Shown in pieces: positions 1 to 12,831 of a DNA stretch of 64,000 bases. The position numbers were made by a program, and so were the translations under genes. The notes under the pieces are model-generated. The model had not been told where the DNA came from. It saw nothing but the letters and a program-made list of their open reading frames with translations, and searched no databases. How positions within the stretch are numbered: position 1 is the stretch's first letter; every line of letters starts with the position of its first letter. This DNA is from Limnohabitans sp. Rim8. Lineage in GTDB: Bacteria > Pseudomonadota > Gammaproteobacteria > Burkholderiales > Burkholderiaceae_C. The stretch covers positions 163,993-227,992 of the forward strand of contig CAMDFK010000001.1 of assembly GCA_945897465.1 (NCBI GenBank), in the 5' to 3' direction.

Positions 1-1
1 C

Positions 2-256
2 ATCACGCCCACGGCTTTTTTCTTGTTGGTGGTCAATATCGTTTATGCGTTTTTTGACACCTTCGCCATCATCGACGCCACCACCAGCGGCGGGCCTGGC
101 AAGGACACGGCCATTTTGGTTTACAAGGTGTACCAAGACGGCTTCAAGGCCATGGATTTGGGCGGATCGGCAGCCCAATCAGTGGTCCTGATGGCCATTG
201 TGATTGCCCTCACGATTTTGCAGTTTCGCTACATCGAAAAACGCGTGAACTACTGA
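2..256 (+). CDS. ugpA: sn-glycerol-3-phosphate ABC transporter permease, C-terminal part
   Basis: Reading is open from the window edge, so only about the last 84 codons of an inner-membrane permease are seen. Visible are a hydrophobic helix ([19 protein letters not shown]), the periplasmic stretch [20 protein letters not shown] that is typical of UgpA/MalF-type permeases, and a last membrane helix followed by a short basic tail (RYIEKRVNY). The next genes are the partner permease, the ATPase and the phosphodiesterase of the Ugp system, which fixes the assignment. The periplasmic binding protein gene ugpB should lie upstream of the window. Confidence 0.85.
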   Translation: MTPTAFFLLVVNIVYAFFDTFAIIDATTSGGPGKDTAILVYKVYQDGFKAMDLGGSAAQSVVLMAIVIALTILQFRYIEKRVNY

Positions 257-275
257 CATCTCTTGGTACACATCC

Positions 276-1133
276 ATGATCGAACGTCGTCCTCTGGCCA
301 CTTTTTTATCCCATCTGATCGTGATGGTGGGTGTCTTGATCGTGGCCTTTCCCGTGGTTCTGGCACTGGTTGCGACCACCCAAACCAGCGAGCAAATCGT
401 CCAAAATTTCCCCATGTCCATGGTGCCTGGGGACAATATTTGGTCAAGCTTTCATCAGGCCTTGTTTGGCGGTCAAACGGCCAAAGGCAATACATTGCCT
501 GCTGTGGCCCCCATGTTGTGGGTGAGTTTGGTCAGTGCCATCGTCATATCCGTTGGGAAAATTGTCATCTCACTGCTGTCAGCCTTTGCGATTGTTTATT
601 TCCGATTCCCCTTCCGGAATCTGATTTTCTGGATGATTTTCATCACATTGATGCTGCCCGTTGAGGTGCGCATCTTGCCGACTTATGCCGTGGTGTCGTC
701 GCTGGGCATGCTGGATACGTATGCGGGCTTGACCTTGCCCTTGATCGCCTCTGCCACCGCCACATTTTTGTTTCGTCAGTTTTTTCTGACCGTACCAGAC
801 GAGTTGGTGGAGGCCGCACGCATGGATGGCGCGGGACCCATGCGGTTTTTTCTGGATATTTTGTTGCCGCTGTCTCGCACGTCGATCGCGGCTTTGTTTG
901 TGATCCAGTTCATCTACGGGTGGAACCAGTACCTCTGGCCGCTGTTGGTGACCACCCGTGAAGACATGTACCCCATCGTCATGGGAATCCGGCGCTTGAT
1001 GGCGGGAGGCGATGCCTCTACCGAATGGAACGTGGTCATGGCCACCGCGATCTTGGCCATGCTGCCCCCAGCGCTCGTCGTAATCCTGATGCAAAAATGG
1101 TTCGTCAAAGGACTGGTTGATACGGAAAAATAA
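276..1133 (+). CDS. ugpE: sn-glycerol-3-phosphate ABC transporter permease UgpE
   Basis: Second inner-membrane permease subunit, paired with UgpA to form the channel for glycerol-3-phosphate and glycerophosphodiesters. At 285 residues it has the family length. About six hydrophobic helices are visible, and the cytoplasmic EAA loop that docks on the ATPase appears near residue 180 ([14 protein letters not shown]). It starts 20 bases after ugpA stops. It ends 62 bases before ugpC, a gap filled by a strong hairpin. A maltose-type sugar permease would look similar, but the ugpC/ugpQ neighbours favour Ugp. Confidence 0.9.
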   Translation: MIERRPLATFLSHLIVMVGVLIVAFPVVLALVATTQTSEQIVQNFPMSMVPGDNIWSSFHQALFGGQTAKGNTLPAVAPMLWVSLVSAIVISVGKIVISLLSAFAIVYFRFPFRNLIFWMIFITLMLPVEVRILPTYAVVSSLGMLDTYAGLTLPLIASATATFLFRQFFLTVPDELVEAARMDGAGPMRFFLDILLPLSRTSIAALFVIQFIYGWNQYLWPLLVTTREDMYPIVMGIRRLMAGGDASTEWNVVMATAILAMLPPALVVILMQKWFVKGLVDTEK

Positions 1134-1142
1134 ATACGCCGG

Positions 1143-1173
1143 GGACAGACCAATGCGAAGCGTTGCTCTGTCC
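1143..1173. repeat. REP-like imperfect hairpin between ugpE and ugpC
   Basis: GGACAGA pairs with TCTGTCC. After a C/C mismatch, CAATGC pairs with GCGTTG around a 3-base loop GAA (one T.G wobble). The element opens with GGGGACAGA, the same 9-mer found beside the transposase gene near 59.83 kb. The structure has no T-run, so it is not a classical terminator. A REP-type repeat that stabilises or tunes the ugp mRNA is the likeliest reading. Confidence 0.6.
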
Positions 1174-1195
1174 TCGTCAAATTAACAAAAAACAT

Positions 1196-2209
1196 ATGGC
1201 TGCCATCACCCTTTCTCACCTCCTCAAAACCTATGGCACAGGTGCCAAGGCCAACACCGTCATTCACGACCTGAGCGCAGAGATCACTCACGGTGAATTC
1301 GTGGTCATCGTGGGCCCTTCAGGCTGCGGCAAATCCACTTTGCTGCGCATGGTGGCGGGCTTGGAAGACATCTCGGGCGGCACGATTTCGATCGGTGAAC
1401 GTATCGTCAACGACCTGGAACCGGCCGAGCGCGACATCGCGATGGTGTTTCAGAACTACGCGCTTTACCCGCACATGAGCGTGTTCGACAACATGGCCTA
1501 TGGCTTGAAAATCGCCAAGGTTCCTGTGGACGAGATCAAGGCTCGCGTGGACAAGGCTGCAGGCATTCTGGAACTCTCTCACCTGCTGCAGCGCAAGCCG
1601 CGCGAGCTTTCAGGCGGTCAGCGCCAACGCGTGGCCATGGGCCGAGCCATCGTGCGCCAGCCGCAGGTGTTCTTGTTTGACGAGCCGCTGTCGAATCTGG
1701 ACGCCAAACTGCGTGCCCAGACGCGGCTGGAGATTCAAAAGCTGCACCGCGAACTCGGCATCACCAGCCTGTTTGTGACGCACGACCAAGTCGAAGCCAT
1801 GACCCTGGCCCAGCGCATGATCGTCATGAACGGCGGCCACATGGAACAGTTCGGCACGCCCGAAGAGGTCTACAACCGCCCAGCCAGCACCTTTGTAGCC
1901 GGCTTCATTGGCTCGCCCCCGATGAACTTGCTCCAACAAGCCCCGCAGACCCCGGCAGGCCGTATCTTGGGCATTCGCCCCGAGCATGTGGACGTCACCC
2001 CAACGGGTTGGCCTTTGCAGGTGGAAACCGTGGAGCTGCTCGGAGCCGAGCGGCTGGTACACGCCCGCATGGGCGCGGAAAGTCTGACGCTGCGCCTGGA
2101 CGCCTCTTTGCCCGCCCCGTCAGCTGGGGAGTCCTTTTGCATCACCCCTCGTGCGGATAAACTGCACTGGTTTGATGCCCAAACGGGCCAACGCATCACC
2201 ACGGCATGA
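1196..2209 (+). CDS. ugpC: sn-glycerol-3-phosphate ABC transporter ATP-binding protein UgpC
   Basis: ATPase subunit that powers the Ugp importer at the inner face of the membrane. Walker A is GPSGCGKS at residues 40-47, the signature LSGGQRQR is near 138, Walker B and D-loop ([13 protein letters not shown]) near 160, and the H-loop ([11 protein letters not shown]) near 192. A C-terminal TOBE/regulatory domain follows ([10 protein letters not shown]). The ATG giving [10 protein letters not shown] is chosen because it begins at the conserved N-terminus; an in-frame TTG 33 bases upstream lies inside the hairpin. The 337 residues compare with about 356 in E. coli. Confidence 0.92.
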   Translation: MAAITLSHLLKTYGTGAKANTVIHDLSAEITHGEFVVIVGPSGCGKSTLLRMVAGLEDISGGTISIGERIVNDLEPAERDIAMVFQNYALYPHMSVFDNMAYGLKIAKVPVDEIKARVDKAAGILELSHLLQRKPRELSGGQRQRVAMGRAIVRQPQVFLFDEPLSNLDAKLRAQTRLEIQKLHRELGITSLFVTHDQVEAMTLAQRMIVMNGGHMEQFGTPEEVYNRPASTFVAGFIGSPPMNLLQQAPQTPAGRILGIRPEHVDVTPTGWPLQVETVELLGAERLVHARMGAESLTLRLDASLPAPSAGESFCITPRADKLHWFDAQTGQRITTA

Positions 2210-2961
2210 AACCCGACATCTCCACCCTCCCCGACTGGCCCTACCCGCTTTGGATCGCGCACCGGGGCGCGGGTAAGCTCGCCCCCGAAAACACCCTGAC
2301 CGCCTTTCGCTTGGGTGCCGCGCACGGCTACCGCATGTTCGAGTGCGACGCCAAACTCAGCGCCGACGGCGTGGTGTTCTTGATGCACGACACCACACTG
2401 GAGCGCACCACCAACGGTCAAGGAATTGGCGGTGACCTGCCCTGGCATGCGCTGTCACAACTGGATGCGGGCAGCTGGCATTCGCGCACTTTTGCGGGGG
2501 AGGCCCTGCCCACACTTGAAGCACTGGGCCGGTTTTGCCTCTCCAACGACCACTTGCTCAACATCGAAATCAAACCCACGCCGGGCACCGAAGCCGCCAC
2601 GGGCGAGGCCGTGGCCCGCTTGGCCGCCCGCCTGTGGGCGGGTGCTGCCGTTTCGCCCCTGTTGACTTCATTCAAACCCGATGCATTAGCGGCGGCAAAA
2701 GCTGCGGCACCCGAGCTGCCTCGCGGCCTGCTGGTCGACACGCTGTGGTCCGGATGGTTTGAAAAAGCCCAGGAGCTCGAATGCGTGGCCGTGGTGGCCA
2801 ACTACGCGCTGTGGGAGGCGGCCAGCGTGGATCAAGTCCACGGCGCAGGCATGCGGTGCCTGAGCTACACCGTCAACGACGACTGGGCCGCCCAGCACCT
2901 GCTGGCCCTGGGCACCGACGGCATCATCACCGACCGGGTGGATCTGTTCAGCCCGGGTTAA
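2206..2961 (+). CDS. ugpQ: Glycerophosphodiester phosphodiesterase UgpQ
   Basis: Cytosolic enzyme that hydrolyses glycerophosphodiesters to an alcohol and sn-glycerol-3-phosphate. The GDPD signature is complete: HRG at residues 19-21, PENT at 27-30, E46 and D48 in MFECDAKLS, and H61-D62 in [12 protein letters not shown]. This gives the metal-binding and catalytic histidines. The start codon overlaps the ugpC stop by four bases (ATGA), so translation is coupled and the substrate imported by the transporter is processed at once. At 251 residues it is full length. Confidence 0.93.
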   Translation: MKPDISTLPDWPYPLWIAHRGAGKLAPENTLTAFRLGAAHGYRMFECDAKLSADGVVFLMHDTTLERTTNGQGIGGDLPWHALSQLDAGSWHSRTFAGEALPTLEALGRFCLSNDHLLNIEIKPTPGTEAATGEAVARLAARLWAGAAVSPLLTSFKPDALAAAKAAAPELPRGLLVDTLWSGWFEKAQELECVAVVANYALWEAASVDQVHGAGMRCLSYTVNDDWAAQHLLALGTDGIITDRVDLFSPG

Positions 2962-3033
2962 AACCAGGGACAATCAGAAGCCAAGGGGCATGGGCCCAAA
3001 CAAGACGATCTTGAGGGTGGTCTCAGGAAATTC

Positions 3034-3309
3034 TTATTGGGTGGCCCAGCCCCGCTGCATCAGCCACTCGGTCGTCGCGGCCACCAGCACCAGGGCAATG
3101 TATGTGCTCATCTTGCCGTCCTGCCCGTGCAACCACAGCCCACCCGCCAGCACCACCAGCCCGCTCAGGGCCTGCACTGCCATGCGGCGGCGCAGGCCCG
3201 TGCGGCCTGGTCCCATGACCCAACGCCCGGCCAAAGGCATGAACAAGGCCATCGCCAAAGCAGGCAATGCAAAATTGAAGAGGTGCACAGCCAGTTGCCA
3301 AAACGTCAT
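3034..3309 (-). CDS. Small three-helix membrane protein of unknown function
   Basis: A 91-residue product with three hydrophobic stretches: LFNFALPALAMALFMPLAG, VQALSGLVVLAGGLWLHG and YIALVLVAATTEWLM. They are separated by a basic loop (GRTGLRRRM), as expected for a small inner-membrane protein. I do not recognise a named family. It lies alone on the minus strand between ugpQ and hemA. Coding bias is similar to its neighbours, and the hydrophobic/charged pattern argues that it is real. No function is proposed. Confidence 0.6.
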   Translation of the reverse strand: MTFWQLAVHLFNFALPALAMALFMPLAGRWVMGPGRTGLRRRMAVQALSGLVVLAGGLWLHGQDGKMSTYIALVLVAATTEWLMQRGWATQ

Positions 3310-3428
3310 GAAGCATCACTCCGAAGGTTCCGGACGCGCCCAAGAGCTCCGGACCTGAAATTGTGCATGCAAAACCTCGTCTACTTTTTTGGCGCCCATT
3401 GTGTCAAGCAAAGTTGACAGGTCGTGCC

Positions 3429-3442
3429 TATAATGCCCCTCA
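3429..3442 (+). promoter_or_regulatory. Perfect -10 box placed seven bases before the hemA ATG
   Basis: TATAAT ends seven bases before the preferred hemA ATG, so initiation at the usual distance would fall on or next to the A of the start codon. No good -35 box stands 16-18 bases upstream. A TTGACA exists but is only 9 bases away. No Shine-Dalgarno sequence precedes the ATG. A leaderless mRNA is possible. Confidence 0.35.
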
Positions 3443-4713
3443 TGCCTGTATGGACCCTGGGTTTGAACCACACCACTGCACCGCTGGATCTGCGCGGTCG
3501 GTTTGCGTTCGCCGTGGACAAACTGGTCCCCACCCTGCAGGGCCTGCGCCGTGACTTGTCCCAGCGCATTTCGCAAGAGCCCGAAGCGGCTATTTTGTCG
3601 ACCTGCAACCGCACCGAAATTTATTGTGCCGCCGAGCAGGCGGCCACCAATGACACCTTGCGTTGGTTGGCCCAAACCGGTGGCGTGAGCGCGTCGGAGC
3701 TGCACGCCCACACCTACTTGCTCGAAGGCAACGAAGCCGCCCGCCATGCGTTCCGTGTGGCCAGTGGCCTCGACTCCATGGTGCTGGGCGAGGCCCAAAT
3801 TCTGGGCCAACTCAAAGATGCCGTGCGTGCCGCCGAGCAGGCTGGTGCATTGGGCAGCACCCTGAACCAACTGTTCCAGCGCAGCTTTGCCGTGGCGAAG
3901 GAAGTGCGCAGCTCCACCGAAATCGGGGCCCACTCCATCAGCATGGCCGCCGCCTCGGTGCGCCTGGCCAGCCAGCTGTTCGAAAACCTGCAAAACATCC
4001 GCATTCTGTTTGTCGGCGCGGGTGAAATGAACGAGTTGGTGGCCACACACTTTGCAGCCAAGCAGCCCAAAGGCATGGTGATCGCCAACCGCAGCCTGGA
4101 CCGCGCCGAATTGCTGGCCCACCGCTTTGGGGCCGATGTCATGCCCCTGGCCGACTTGCCCGAGCGCCTGCACGAATTCGACGCCGTCATCAGCTGCACC
4201 GCCAGCACCTTGCCGCTGATTGGCCTAGGCGCGGTCGAGCGGGCCTTAAAAAAACGCAAGTACCGCCCCATGTTCATGGTCGATTTGGCGGTGCCGCGTG
4301 ACATCGAACCCGAAGTCAAATCGCTCGCAGACGTCTACCTCTACACCGTGGACGACCTGGCCAGCGTGGTGCAAACCGGCCAGGCCCACCGACAAGCGGC
4401 CGTGGCCGAAGCCGAGGTCATCATCGATGCCGGTGTGCAAAGCTTCATGCACTGGATGGGCCAGCGCGGCGCCGTGCCCCTGATCCAGCAGTTGCAAAAC
4501 CAGGCCGACGCTTGGCGCGAAGCCGAACTGGCCCGCGCCCGTAAGTTGCTGGCCCGGGGCGACGACCCCATTGCCGTGATGGAGGCTTTGTCCAAGGGCC
4601 TGACCCAGAAGATGCTGCACGGCGCTCTGGCCGAGCTGCGCGGGGCAGACCCTGAACAACGCGAGCAGACCATGCAAACGGTGCAGCGCGTTTTCTTGCG
4701 CAAAGAGCGTTAG
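3442..4713 (+). CDS. hemA: Glutamyl-tRNA reductase
   Basis: NADPH-dependent reduction of glutamyl-tRNA(Glu) to glutamate-1-semialdehyde, the first committed step of tetrapyrrole (haem) synthesis in the C5 pathway. The N-terminal motif [15 protein letters not shown] is followed by the catalytic cysteine C55 in STCNRTEIY. Then come the [15 protein letters not shown] segment, a Rossmann site ([17 protein letters not shown]) and the C-terminal dimerisation helix. Three in-frame starts are close together; the third ([12 protein letters not shown]) matches the family N-terminus and gives 423 residues. A gap of 119 bases without a visible gene separates it from prfA. Confidence 0.95.
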   Translation: MPVWTLGLNHTTAPLDLRGRFAFAVDKLVPTLQGLRRDLSQRISQEPEAAILSTCNRTEIYCAAEQAATNDTLRWLAQTGGVSASELHAHTYLLEGNEAARHAFRVASGLDSMVLGEAQILGQLKDAVRAAEQAGALGSTLNQLFQRSFAVAKEVRSSTEIGAHSISMAAASVRLASQLFENLQNIRILFVGAGEMNELVATHFAAKQPKGMVIANRSLDRAELLAHRFGADVMPLADLPERLHEFDAVISCTASTLPLIGLGAVERALKKRKYRPMFMVDLAVPRDIEPEVKSLADVYLYTVDDLASVVQTGQAHRQAAVAEAEVIIDAGVQSFMHWMGQRGAVPLIQQLQNQADAWREAELARARKLLARGDDPIAVMEALSKGLTQKMLHGALAELRGADPEQREQTMQTVQRVFLRKER

Positions 4714-4832
4714 CGGCTGACTGAGCAGGTCGGGGCTTGCGCACCGACAACCTCTCTGTCCCGGCTGCCTGCAGCGTCTGCCCCGCCTCAGGGCCAGCGC
4801 CGCGATCCAAGCCCCCAACTGTTCCCGCCCGC

Positions 4833-5921
4833 ATGAAACCCTTCCTCATCCAACAACTCGAACGCTACGCCCTGCGCTTGACCGAGCTGGACTTTTTGCT
4901 GTCCCGCGAAGACATCATGGCCGACATGACGCAGTTCCTGAAGCTCTCACGCGAACATGCCGAGGTCAGCGCTGTGGCCTCGCGTTTTGCCCGCTTTCAG
5001 CAGCGCAACGCGGACCTGGCCGCCGCACAAGCAATGCTCGATGAGGAAGACATGCGCGAGATGGCCGAAGAAGAAGCGGTCAGCGCCAGCGCCGAGCTGC
5101 AAAGCTTGGAAGCAGAGTTGCAGCGCATGCTGTTGCCCAAAGACCCGGACGATGCCCGCCCGGCGTTTGTCGAAATCCGGGCCGGCACCGGGGGCGACGA
5201 GTCGGCCCTTTTTGCCGCCGATTTGCTGCGGATGTACACGCGCTACGCTGAAAGCCAGGGCTGGCGGTGCGAGATCGTCTCCGAATCGATGAGCGAGCTG
5301 GGTGGCTACAAAGAAGTCGTGGTGCGCATCGAGGGTGACCAGGTGTATGGCGCACTCAAGTTCGAATCCGGCGGCCACCGGGTGCAGCGCGTGCCCGCAA
5401 CCGAGACCCAAGGCCGCATCCACACCAGCGCCTGCACCGTGGCCGTGCTGGCCGAGCCGGACGAAGCCGAGGCCATCAAAATCAACCCATCGGACCTGCG
5501 CATCGACACCTACCGCGCCAGCGGTGCGGGTGGGCAGCACATCAACAAAACCGACTCGGCCGTGCGCATCACCCACCTGCCCACCGGCATCGTGGCCGAA
5601 TGCCAGGACGGCCGCAGCCAGCACAGCAACAAGGCCCAAGCCCTGAAGGTGCTGACCGCCCGCATCCAGGAAAAAGACCGGTCCGAACGCGCCGCCAAAG
5701 ACGCGGCCGAGCGCAAAAGCCTGATCGGCAGCGGCGACCGCTCGGACCGTATCCGCACCTACAACTTCCCGCAAGGGCGCCTGACCGACCACCGCATCAA
5801 CCTGACTTTGTACAAGCTGCTGAGCATCATGGAGGGCGATTTGCAGGACGTGGTGCATGCGCTGCAAAGCTACGAAGCGGCCGAACAGCTGGCCGCGCTG
5901 GAAATCGGGGCCACCGCCTGA
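4833..5921 (+). CDS. prfA: Peptide chain release factor 1
   Basis: Terminates translation at UAA and UAG. The codon-recognition motif P-A-T is in [17 protein letters not shown]. The GGQ motif that triggers peptidyl-tRNA hydrolysis is at residues 233-235 ([15 protein letters not shown]), the same numbering as in E. coli. The start giving [13 protein letters not shown] is chosen over an in-frame upstream start because the extra 32 residues are low-complexity and absent from the family. The product is 362 residues. It is translationally coupled to prmC, which methylates the GGQ glutamine. Confidence 0.95.
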   Translation: MKPFLIQQLERYALRLTELDFLLSREDIMADMTQFLKLSREHAEVSAVASRFARFQQRNADLAAAQAMLDEEDMREMAEEEAVSASAELQSLEAELQRMLLPKDPDDARPAFVEIRAGTGGDESALFAADLLRMYTRYAESQGWRCEIVSESMSELGGYKEVVVRIEGDQVYGALKFESGGHRVQRVPATETQGRIHTSACTVAVLAEPDEAEAIKINPSDLRIDTYRASGAGGQHINKTDSAVRITHLPTGIVAECQDGRSQHSNKAQALKVLTARIQEKDRSERAAKDAAERKSLIGSGDRSDRIRTYNFPQGRLTDHRINLTLYKLLSIMEGDLQDVVHALQSYEAAEQLAALEIGATA

Positions 5922-6772
5922 TGCAAACCACCCTGGCCGAATGTCTGCGCCAAGCCCAAGCCCGTGGCTTGGCCCGGGTGGACGCGCAGATCTTGCTGCT
6001 GCACAGCCTGCAACGCCCGCTGCATGACCGCGCCTGGCTGCTGGCCCACGACTGCGACACCCTGACGCCTGAGCAAGCAGCCGCGTGGCAAGACGCGCTC
6101 AAGCGTCGCTTGCAGGGTGAGCCCGTGGCCTACATCACGGGGTGCAAGGATTTTTTTGGCCTGACGCTGGCCGTGGATGCGCGTGTGCTGGACCCGCGCC
6201 CCGATACCGAAACGTTGGTGGAGTGGGCTCTGGCGTGCCTGCCTGAATCCGAACCTGAAACACGCTCGCCCCGCATTCTGGACCTGGGCACGGGCAGCGG
6301 CGCAGTGGCTTTGGCGCTGCAACACGCCCGGCCCGATACCGCCGTGTGGGCCGTGGACGCGAGCGAAGACGCCCTGGCCGTGGCCCGCACCAACGCCGCC
6401 CGCTTGCAGCTGGGCGTGCAATTCATCACCAGCAATTGGCTGAACGCGGTGGATGTCCAGCACACAGGCCGCTTTGACCTCATCGTCTCCAACCCACCCT
6501 ACGTGGCCGAGGGTGACCCGCACCTGGCCGCCCTGAAGCACGAGCCCCTGCAGGCCCTGAGCAGCGGCCCCGACGGCTTGGATGACATCCGCCAAATCAT
6601 CGCCCAAGCCCCTGCCTGCCTGGCCCCGGGCGGATGGTTGCTGCTTGAACACGGCTGGGACCAGGCTGACGCGGTGCAAGCCCTGCTGCGCGAGGCCGGG
6701 TTGGTTCAGGTGCAGTCGCGCCGTGATCTGGGCGGCATCGAGCGCTGCACAGCCGCTTCCATGCCGAAGTGA
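5921..6772 (+). CDS. prmC: Release factor glutamine N5-methyltransferase
   Basis: SAM-dependent methyltransferase that modifies the GGQ glutamine of release factors. An N-terminal helical domain binds the factor. The Rossmann core follows with the SAM site (ILDLGTGSGAVALAL) and the NPPY catalytic motif (DLIVSNPPYVAEG). Its ATG shares one base with the prfA stop (TGATG), so ribosomes can reinitiate. Length is 283 residues against 277 in E. coli. The prfA-prmC order is the widely conserved one. Confidence 0.95.
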   Translation: MQTTLAECLRQAQARGLARVDAQILLLHSLQRPLHDRAWLLAHDCDTLTPEQAAAWQDALKRRLQGEPVAYITGCKDFFGLTLAVDARVLDPRPDTETLVEWALACLPESEPETRSPRILDLGTGSGAVALALQHARPDTAVWAVDASEDALAVARTNAARLQLGVQFITSNWLNAVDVQHTGRFDLIVSNPPYVAEGDPHLAALKHEPLQALSSGPDGLDDIRQIIAQAPACLAPGGWLLLEHGWDQADAVQALLREAGLVQVQSRRDLGGIERCTAASMPK

Positions 6773-6857
6773 CAGCAACACCCCTGTGAAAATGGCAGAC
6801 TTTCAATCAGAGACATAATTCACCCCACTCGATACCGACCCTTTTTGGAGCAACACC

Positions 6858-7181
6858 ATGAGCGACACCCAACAACGCATCGACGAACTGGTTAAAAACA
6901 ACGAGATCACCCTGTTCATGAAGGGCAACGCCAGCTTCCCCATGTGCGGTTTTTCCGGCCGTGCCATCCAGATCCTCAAAGCCGTGGGCGTGGACCCCAA
7001 GACGGTCAAAACCGTGAACGTGCTGGACGATGCCGAAATCCGCCAGGGCATCAAGGAATACAGCAATTGGCCCACCATTCCCCAGCTCTACGTCAAGGGC
7101 GAATTCATCGGCGGCTCGGACATCATGATGGAAATGTACGAGTCGGGCGAATTGCAGCAAGTGATCAACGGCCAGGCCTGA
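6858..7181 (+). CDS. grxD: Monothiol glutaredoxin, Grx4 family
   Basis: Small cytosolic protein of 107 residues with the monothiol active site CGFS (C30, in FPMCGFSGRAIQIL) and the later TIPQLYVKGEFIGGSD glutathione-binding segment. Family members carry and deliver [2Fe-2S] clusters and pair with BolA proteins; a bolA-type gene lies further along this window. A good Shine-Dalgarno (GGAG) stands eight bases before the ATG. The gene is followed at once by a strong terminator, so it ends the hemA-side transcription unit or forms its own. Confidence 0.95.
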   Translation: MSDTQQRIDELVKNNEITLFMKGNASFPMCGFSGRAIQILKAVGVDPKTVKTVNVLDDAEIRQGIKEYSNWPTIPQLYVKGEFIGGSDIMMEMYESGELQQVINGQA

Positions 7182-7203
7182 TCAACTTTCTCACCGTGCA
7201 GAC

Positions 7204-7226
7204 AGCCACCTTCGGGTGGCTTTTTT
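7204..7226 (+). terminator. Rho-independent terminator after grxD
   Basis: AGCCACC pairs with GGTGGCT around a UUCG tetraloop closed by C-G, then TTTTTT. It lies 22 bases after the grxD stop and just before the convergent transglycosylase gene. Confidence 0.9.
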
Positions 7227-7232
7227 GTGGTC

Positions 7233-7925
7233 TCAATCCGCCGCATGCACCCACTGCTGCTGCGCCGCCATCACCGCCTGCGGGTAGGCGGCCTGCCCCC
7301 GGCTGCCGTTGTAGCGGCCCAAGCCCAGAAACAGGTCACCCCGTTCGCGGTCAAGGTAGTGGCGCAGAATGACACAGCCAAAGCGCAGGTTGGTCTGCAT
7401 GTGGAACAGGCGGCCCTCGACACCGTCCCCGATCAGGCGGGCCCAAAACGGCATGACCTGCATATAGCCACGCGCCCCGGCACTGGAGATGGCGTATTTG
7501 CGAAAACCGCTCTCGACCTGCACAACGCCCAGCACCAACGACAGCGGCAAACCGGCCCGGCGGGCCTCGTACCAGAGGGTTTGCAGGAATTCTTGCCGTT
7601 CAGCGGCGTGTTTTTTGTAGCGCGCCAGGCGCGGACTGGCATGGTGGAGCCAATCGTCGTAGGTCTTTTGCGCTTGGGCGTCGGGCAGCAGCGGCTCAGG
7701 CGGGGCTGCAGCGGCCACGGCTGCGCTCAGCGCGGTGCGCACGGCATGCGACAGAGGTTCTTCGATCTGCGGGCCCGCCCAAACGCCCAATCCCCAGAGA
7801 CTGGCGCCACACCCTGCAGCCCATCGCAGCAGCACTTGACGACGGTCGACCAGGTCAAGACCTGAGGGCATAACAGGCAGGTCAGACAACCCGCCCAGCT
7901 TGGAGGTGGCAGACTTTTCGGCCAT
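7233..7925 (-). CDS. Lytic transglycosylase, SLT domain
   Basis: Cleaves the glycan strands of peptidoglycan. The C-terminal half holds the goose-lysozyme-like SLT fold: the catalytic glutamate is in VVQVESGFRKYAISSAGARG, followed by YMQVMPFWARLIG and the late LGRYNGSRG block. Near residue 28 there is RRQVLLRWAAGCGASLWG, a twin-arginine-like or lipoprotein-like export signal; the lipobox is weak, so the mode of export is unsure. It lies 14 bases downstream of proS and is probably co-transcribed with it. Length is 230 residues. Confidence 0.88.
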   Translation of the reverse strand: MAEKSATSKLGGLSDLPVMPSGLDLVDRRQVLLRWAAGCGASLWGLGVWAGPQIEEPLSHAVRTALSAAVAAAAPPEPLLPDAQAQKTYDDWLHHASPRLARYKKHAAERQEFLQTLWYEARRAGLPLSLVLGVVQVESGFRKYAISSAGARGYMQVMPFWARLIGDGVEGRLFHMQTNLRFGCVILRHYLDRERGDLFLGLGRYNGSRGQAAYPQAVMAAQQQWVHAAD

Positions 7926-7939
7926 CAGGCCCCCATGGT

Positions 7940-9685
<1,746 letters not shown>

Positions 9686-9784
9686 CGCAGCAGACTAAAT
9701 AGACAAGGGCATCAGGGAAACATCCAAGAGCGAGCGCTGGTGCGGCGTGCATAATGGACACAATTTAAAAATTTGAGGTTGATT

Positions 9785-10408
9785 ATGCTTGACCGTGAAG
9801 GCTTTAGGCCGAACGTCGGCATCATTCTGCTCAACCAGAAAAACCAGGTTTTCTGGGGCAAGCGCATCCGCACCCACAGCTGGCAGTTTCCGCAGGGTGG
9901 CATTGACCGGGGCGAAAGTCCTGAACAGGCCATGTTCCGCGAACTGCACGAAGAAGTGGGGCTCCAACCGGAGCATGTGCGCATCGTGGCCCGAACCCGT
10001 GACTGGTTGCGCTATGAGGTGCCAGACCGCTTCATCCGACGGGATGCACGCGGCTTTTACAAGGGCCAGAAACAAATCTGGTTCCTGCTGCAGATGGTCA
10101 CGCACGACCACCACTTGAACCTGCGCGCCACCGACCACCCCGAATTCGACGCTTGGCGTTGGAACGATTACTGGGTACCGCTGGATGTGGTGGTGGAGTT
10201 CAAGCGCGGCGTTTATGAAATGGCACTGACTGAATTGGCGCGTTATTTGCCGCGTCAGGACCGCCAAAACCGTTTTTTGCGCGGGGGCAGCCGCGGCCCG
10301 CGAGATCAAGGCATGGGCCACGATCACGGCCACAGTGAAATGCAGCCCCCTGTGCACATGGAATTGCCCCCCGGGGCCAGCTTCGACCCCAACCCGCAAG
10401 GCCGATAA
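9785..10408 (+). CDS. rppH: RNA pyrophosphohydrolase (Nudix)
   Basis: Removes pyrophosphate from the 5' end of primary transcripts and so starts mRNA decay. The Nudix box GG-x5-E-x7-RELHEE-x-GL sits at residues 38-60 (from QGGIDRGES). The N-terminal [15 protein letters not shown] is the RppH/NudH signature, and this M is taken as the start in place of one four codons upstream. After the 160-residue catalytic fold comes a polar, proline- and histidine-containing tail, giving 207 residues. The divergent proS neighbour is typical of Burkholderiales. Confidence 0.93.
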   Translation: MLDREGFRPNVGIILLNQKNQVFWGKRIRTHSWQFPQGGIDRGESPEQAMFRELHEEVGLQPEHVRIVARTRDWLRYEVPDRFIRRDARGFYKGQKQIWFLLQMVTHDHHLNLRATDHPEFDAWRWNDYWVPLDVVVEFKRGVYEMALTELARYLPRQDRQNRFLRGGSRGPRDQGMGHDHGHSEMQPPVHMELPPGASFDPNPQGR

Positions 10409-10454
10409 GACGCGCAGAGGTCATCTGTTTGGCCCGACTTGGCCCCACCTGACT

Positions 10455-11591
10455 TCAGTGGCTCAGGATCAAGTTGTCCCGGTGCACCATTTCGGGCTCT
10501 GCGGCGTAGCCCAGCAAGGCCTGGTACTCGTGCGAGGGCTTGCGGCACAACAAACGGGCCTCTGCGCTGGCGTAGTTGGCCAGGCCCCGGGCAATTTCTG
10601 CGCCTTGCTCATCCCGAATGGCGATCACATCGCCGCGTGAAAAATCACCGGCCACGCCCGTCATGCCAATGGGCAGCAGGCTTTTGCCCTCGGTCTGTAC
10701 TTTATGGGCCGCCCCCGCATCCACCGTCACCGAACCCCGCAGTTGCAGGTGGTCGGCCATCCATTGTTTGCGGGCTTGTTGTTTGGCGGTTTGCGCCACC
10801 AACAAAGTGCCCATGTTGTCGCCTTGGGTCAAGCGCAGCAGCGCATCAGGCTCGCGCCCCCAAGCGATCACGGTGGAGGCGCCCGAGCCCGCCGCCCGTT
10901 TGGCCGCCAGAATTTTGGTGATCATGCCGCCCCGGCCAATGCTGGAGCCCGCACCACCGGCCATGGCTTCCAAGGCTGGATCACCGGCATGGGCCTCGTG
11001 GACAAAGGTAGCCGACGGGTCTTTGCGCGGGTCAGCGGTGAACAGGCCTTTTTGATCGGTCAGGATGACCAGCAAATCGGCTTCGATCAGGTTGGCCACC
11101 AAAGCGCCCAAGGTGTCGTTGTCGCCGAACTTGATCTCGTCGTTGACCACCGTGTCGTTTTCGTTGATCACGGGCAACACACGGTGCTGGAGCAAGGTGA
11201 GCAAGGTGGAGCGGGCATTGAGGTAACGCTCGCGGTCGGCCAAGTCGGCGTGGGTGAGCAGCACCTGGGCGCTGCCCATGCCGTTCTCACGCAGCTTGGT
11301 TTCGTACATCTGAGCCAGGCCCATCTGACCCACCGCAGCGGCCGCCTGCAGGGCGGGCACTTCGCTCGGGCGGGTGGTCCAACCCAGGCGCTTCATGCCT
11401 TCGGCAATGGCGCCGCTGGAGACCATGACCACCTCTTTGCCCTGGCCACTGAGCAGCGCCATTTGACGGCACCACTCGCCTATCGCCGCCTCGTCCAAGC
11501 CTCGGCCTTCGTTCGTCACCAAACTGGAGCCCACTTTGACAACGATGCGACGTGCATCGCGCAAGAGTTTGGAAACAGCGGCAGTGGTCAT
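10455..11591 (-). CDS. proB: Glutamate 5-kinase
   Basis: Phosphorylates glutamate to glutamyl-5-phosphate, the first and feedback-regulated step of proline synthesis. The amino-acid kinase domain begins with [18 protein letters not shown] and contains [22 protein letters not shown] and the GTGGM-like ATP segment ([14 protein letters not shown]). A C-terminal PUA domain (about residues 285-365, from [10 protein letters not shown]) is present, as in E. coli. At 378 residues it is full length. It lies downstream of obg on the same strand with 56 bases between, a standard arrangement in this order. Confidence 0.95.
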   Translation of the reverse strand: MTTAAVSKLLRDARRIVVKVGSSLVTNEGRGLDEAAIGEWCRQMALLSGQGKEVVMVSSGAIAEGMKRLGWTTRPSEVPALQAAAAVGQMGLAQMYETKLRENGMGSAQVLLTHADLADRERYLNARSTLLTLLQHRVLPVINENDTVVNDEIKFGDNDTLGALVANLIEADLLVILTDQKGLFTADPRKDPSATFVHEAHAGDPALEAMAGGAGSSIGRGGMITKILAAKRAAGSGASTVIAWGREPDALLRLTQGDNMGTLLVAQTAKQQARKQWMADHLQLRGSVTVDAGAAHKVQTEGKSLLPIGMTGVAGDFSRGDVIAIRDEQGAEIARGLANYASAEARLLCRKPSHEYQALLGYAAEPEMVHRDNLILSH

Positions 11592-11647
11592 GCTGGGGTG
11601 TGGGCTTGGCGTTGAAACAGCGCTTCAAACGAGTCAAAAAGGACCAC

Positions 11648-12802
<1,155 letters not shown>

Positions 12803-12831
12803 TCAAGAGACACACGGGCCAGAATGCGAAA

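Noticed and set aside
1163-1195. An earlier start for ugpC (TTG)
   Set aside because: The added 11 residues lie within the hairpin and have no counterpart in the family.
3414-3434. TTGACA plus TATAAT read as one sigma-70 promoter for hemA
   Set aside because: Only nine bases separate the two boxes, far from the 16-18 needed; only the TATAAT is kept as a candidate.
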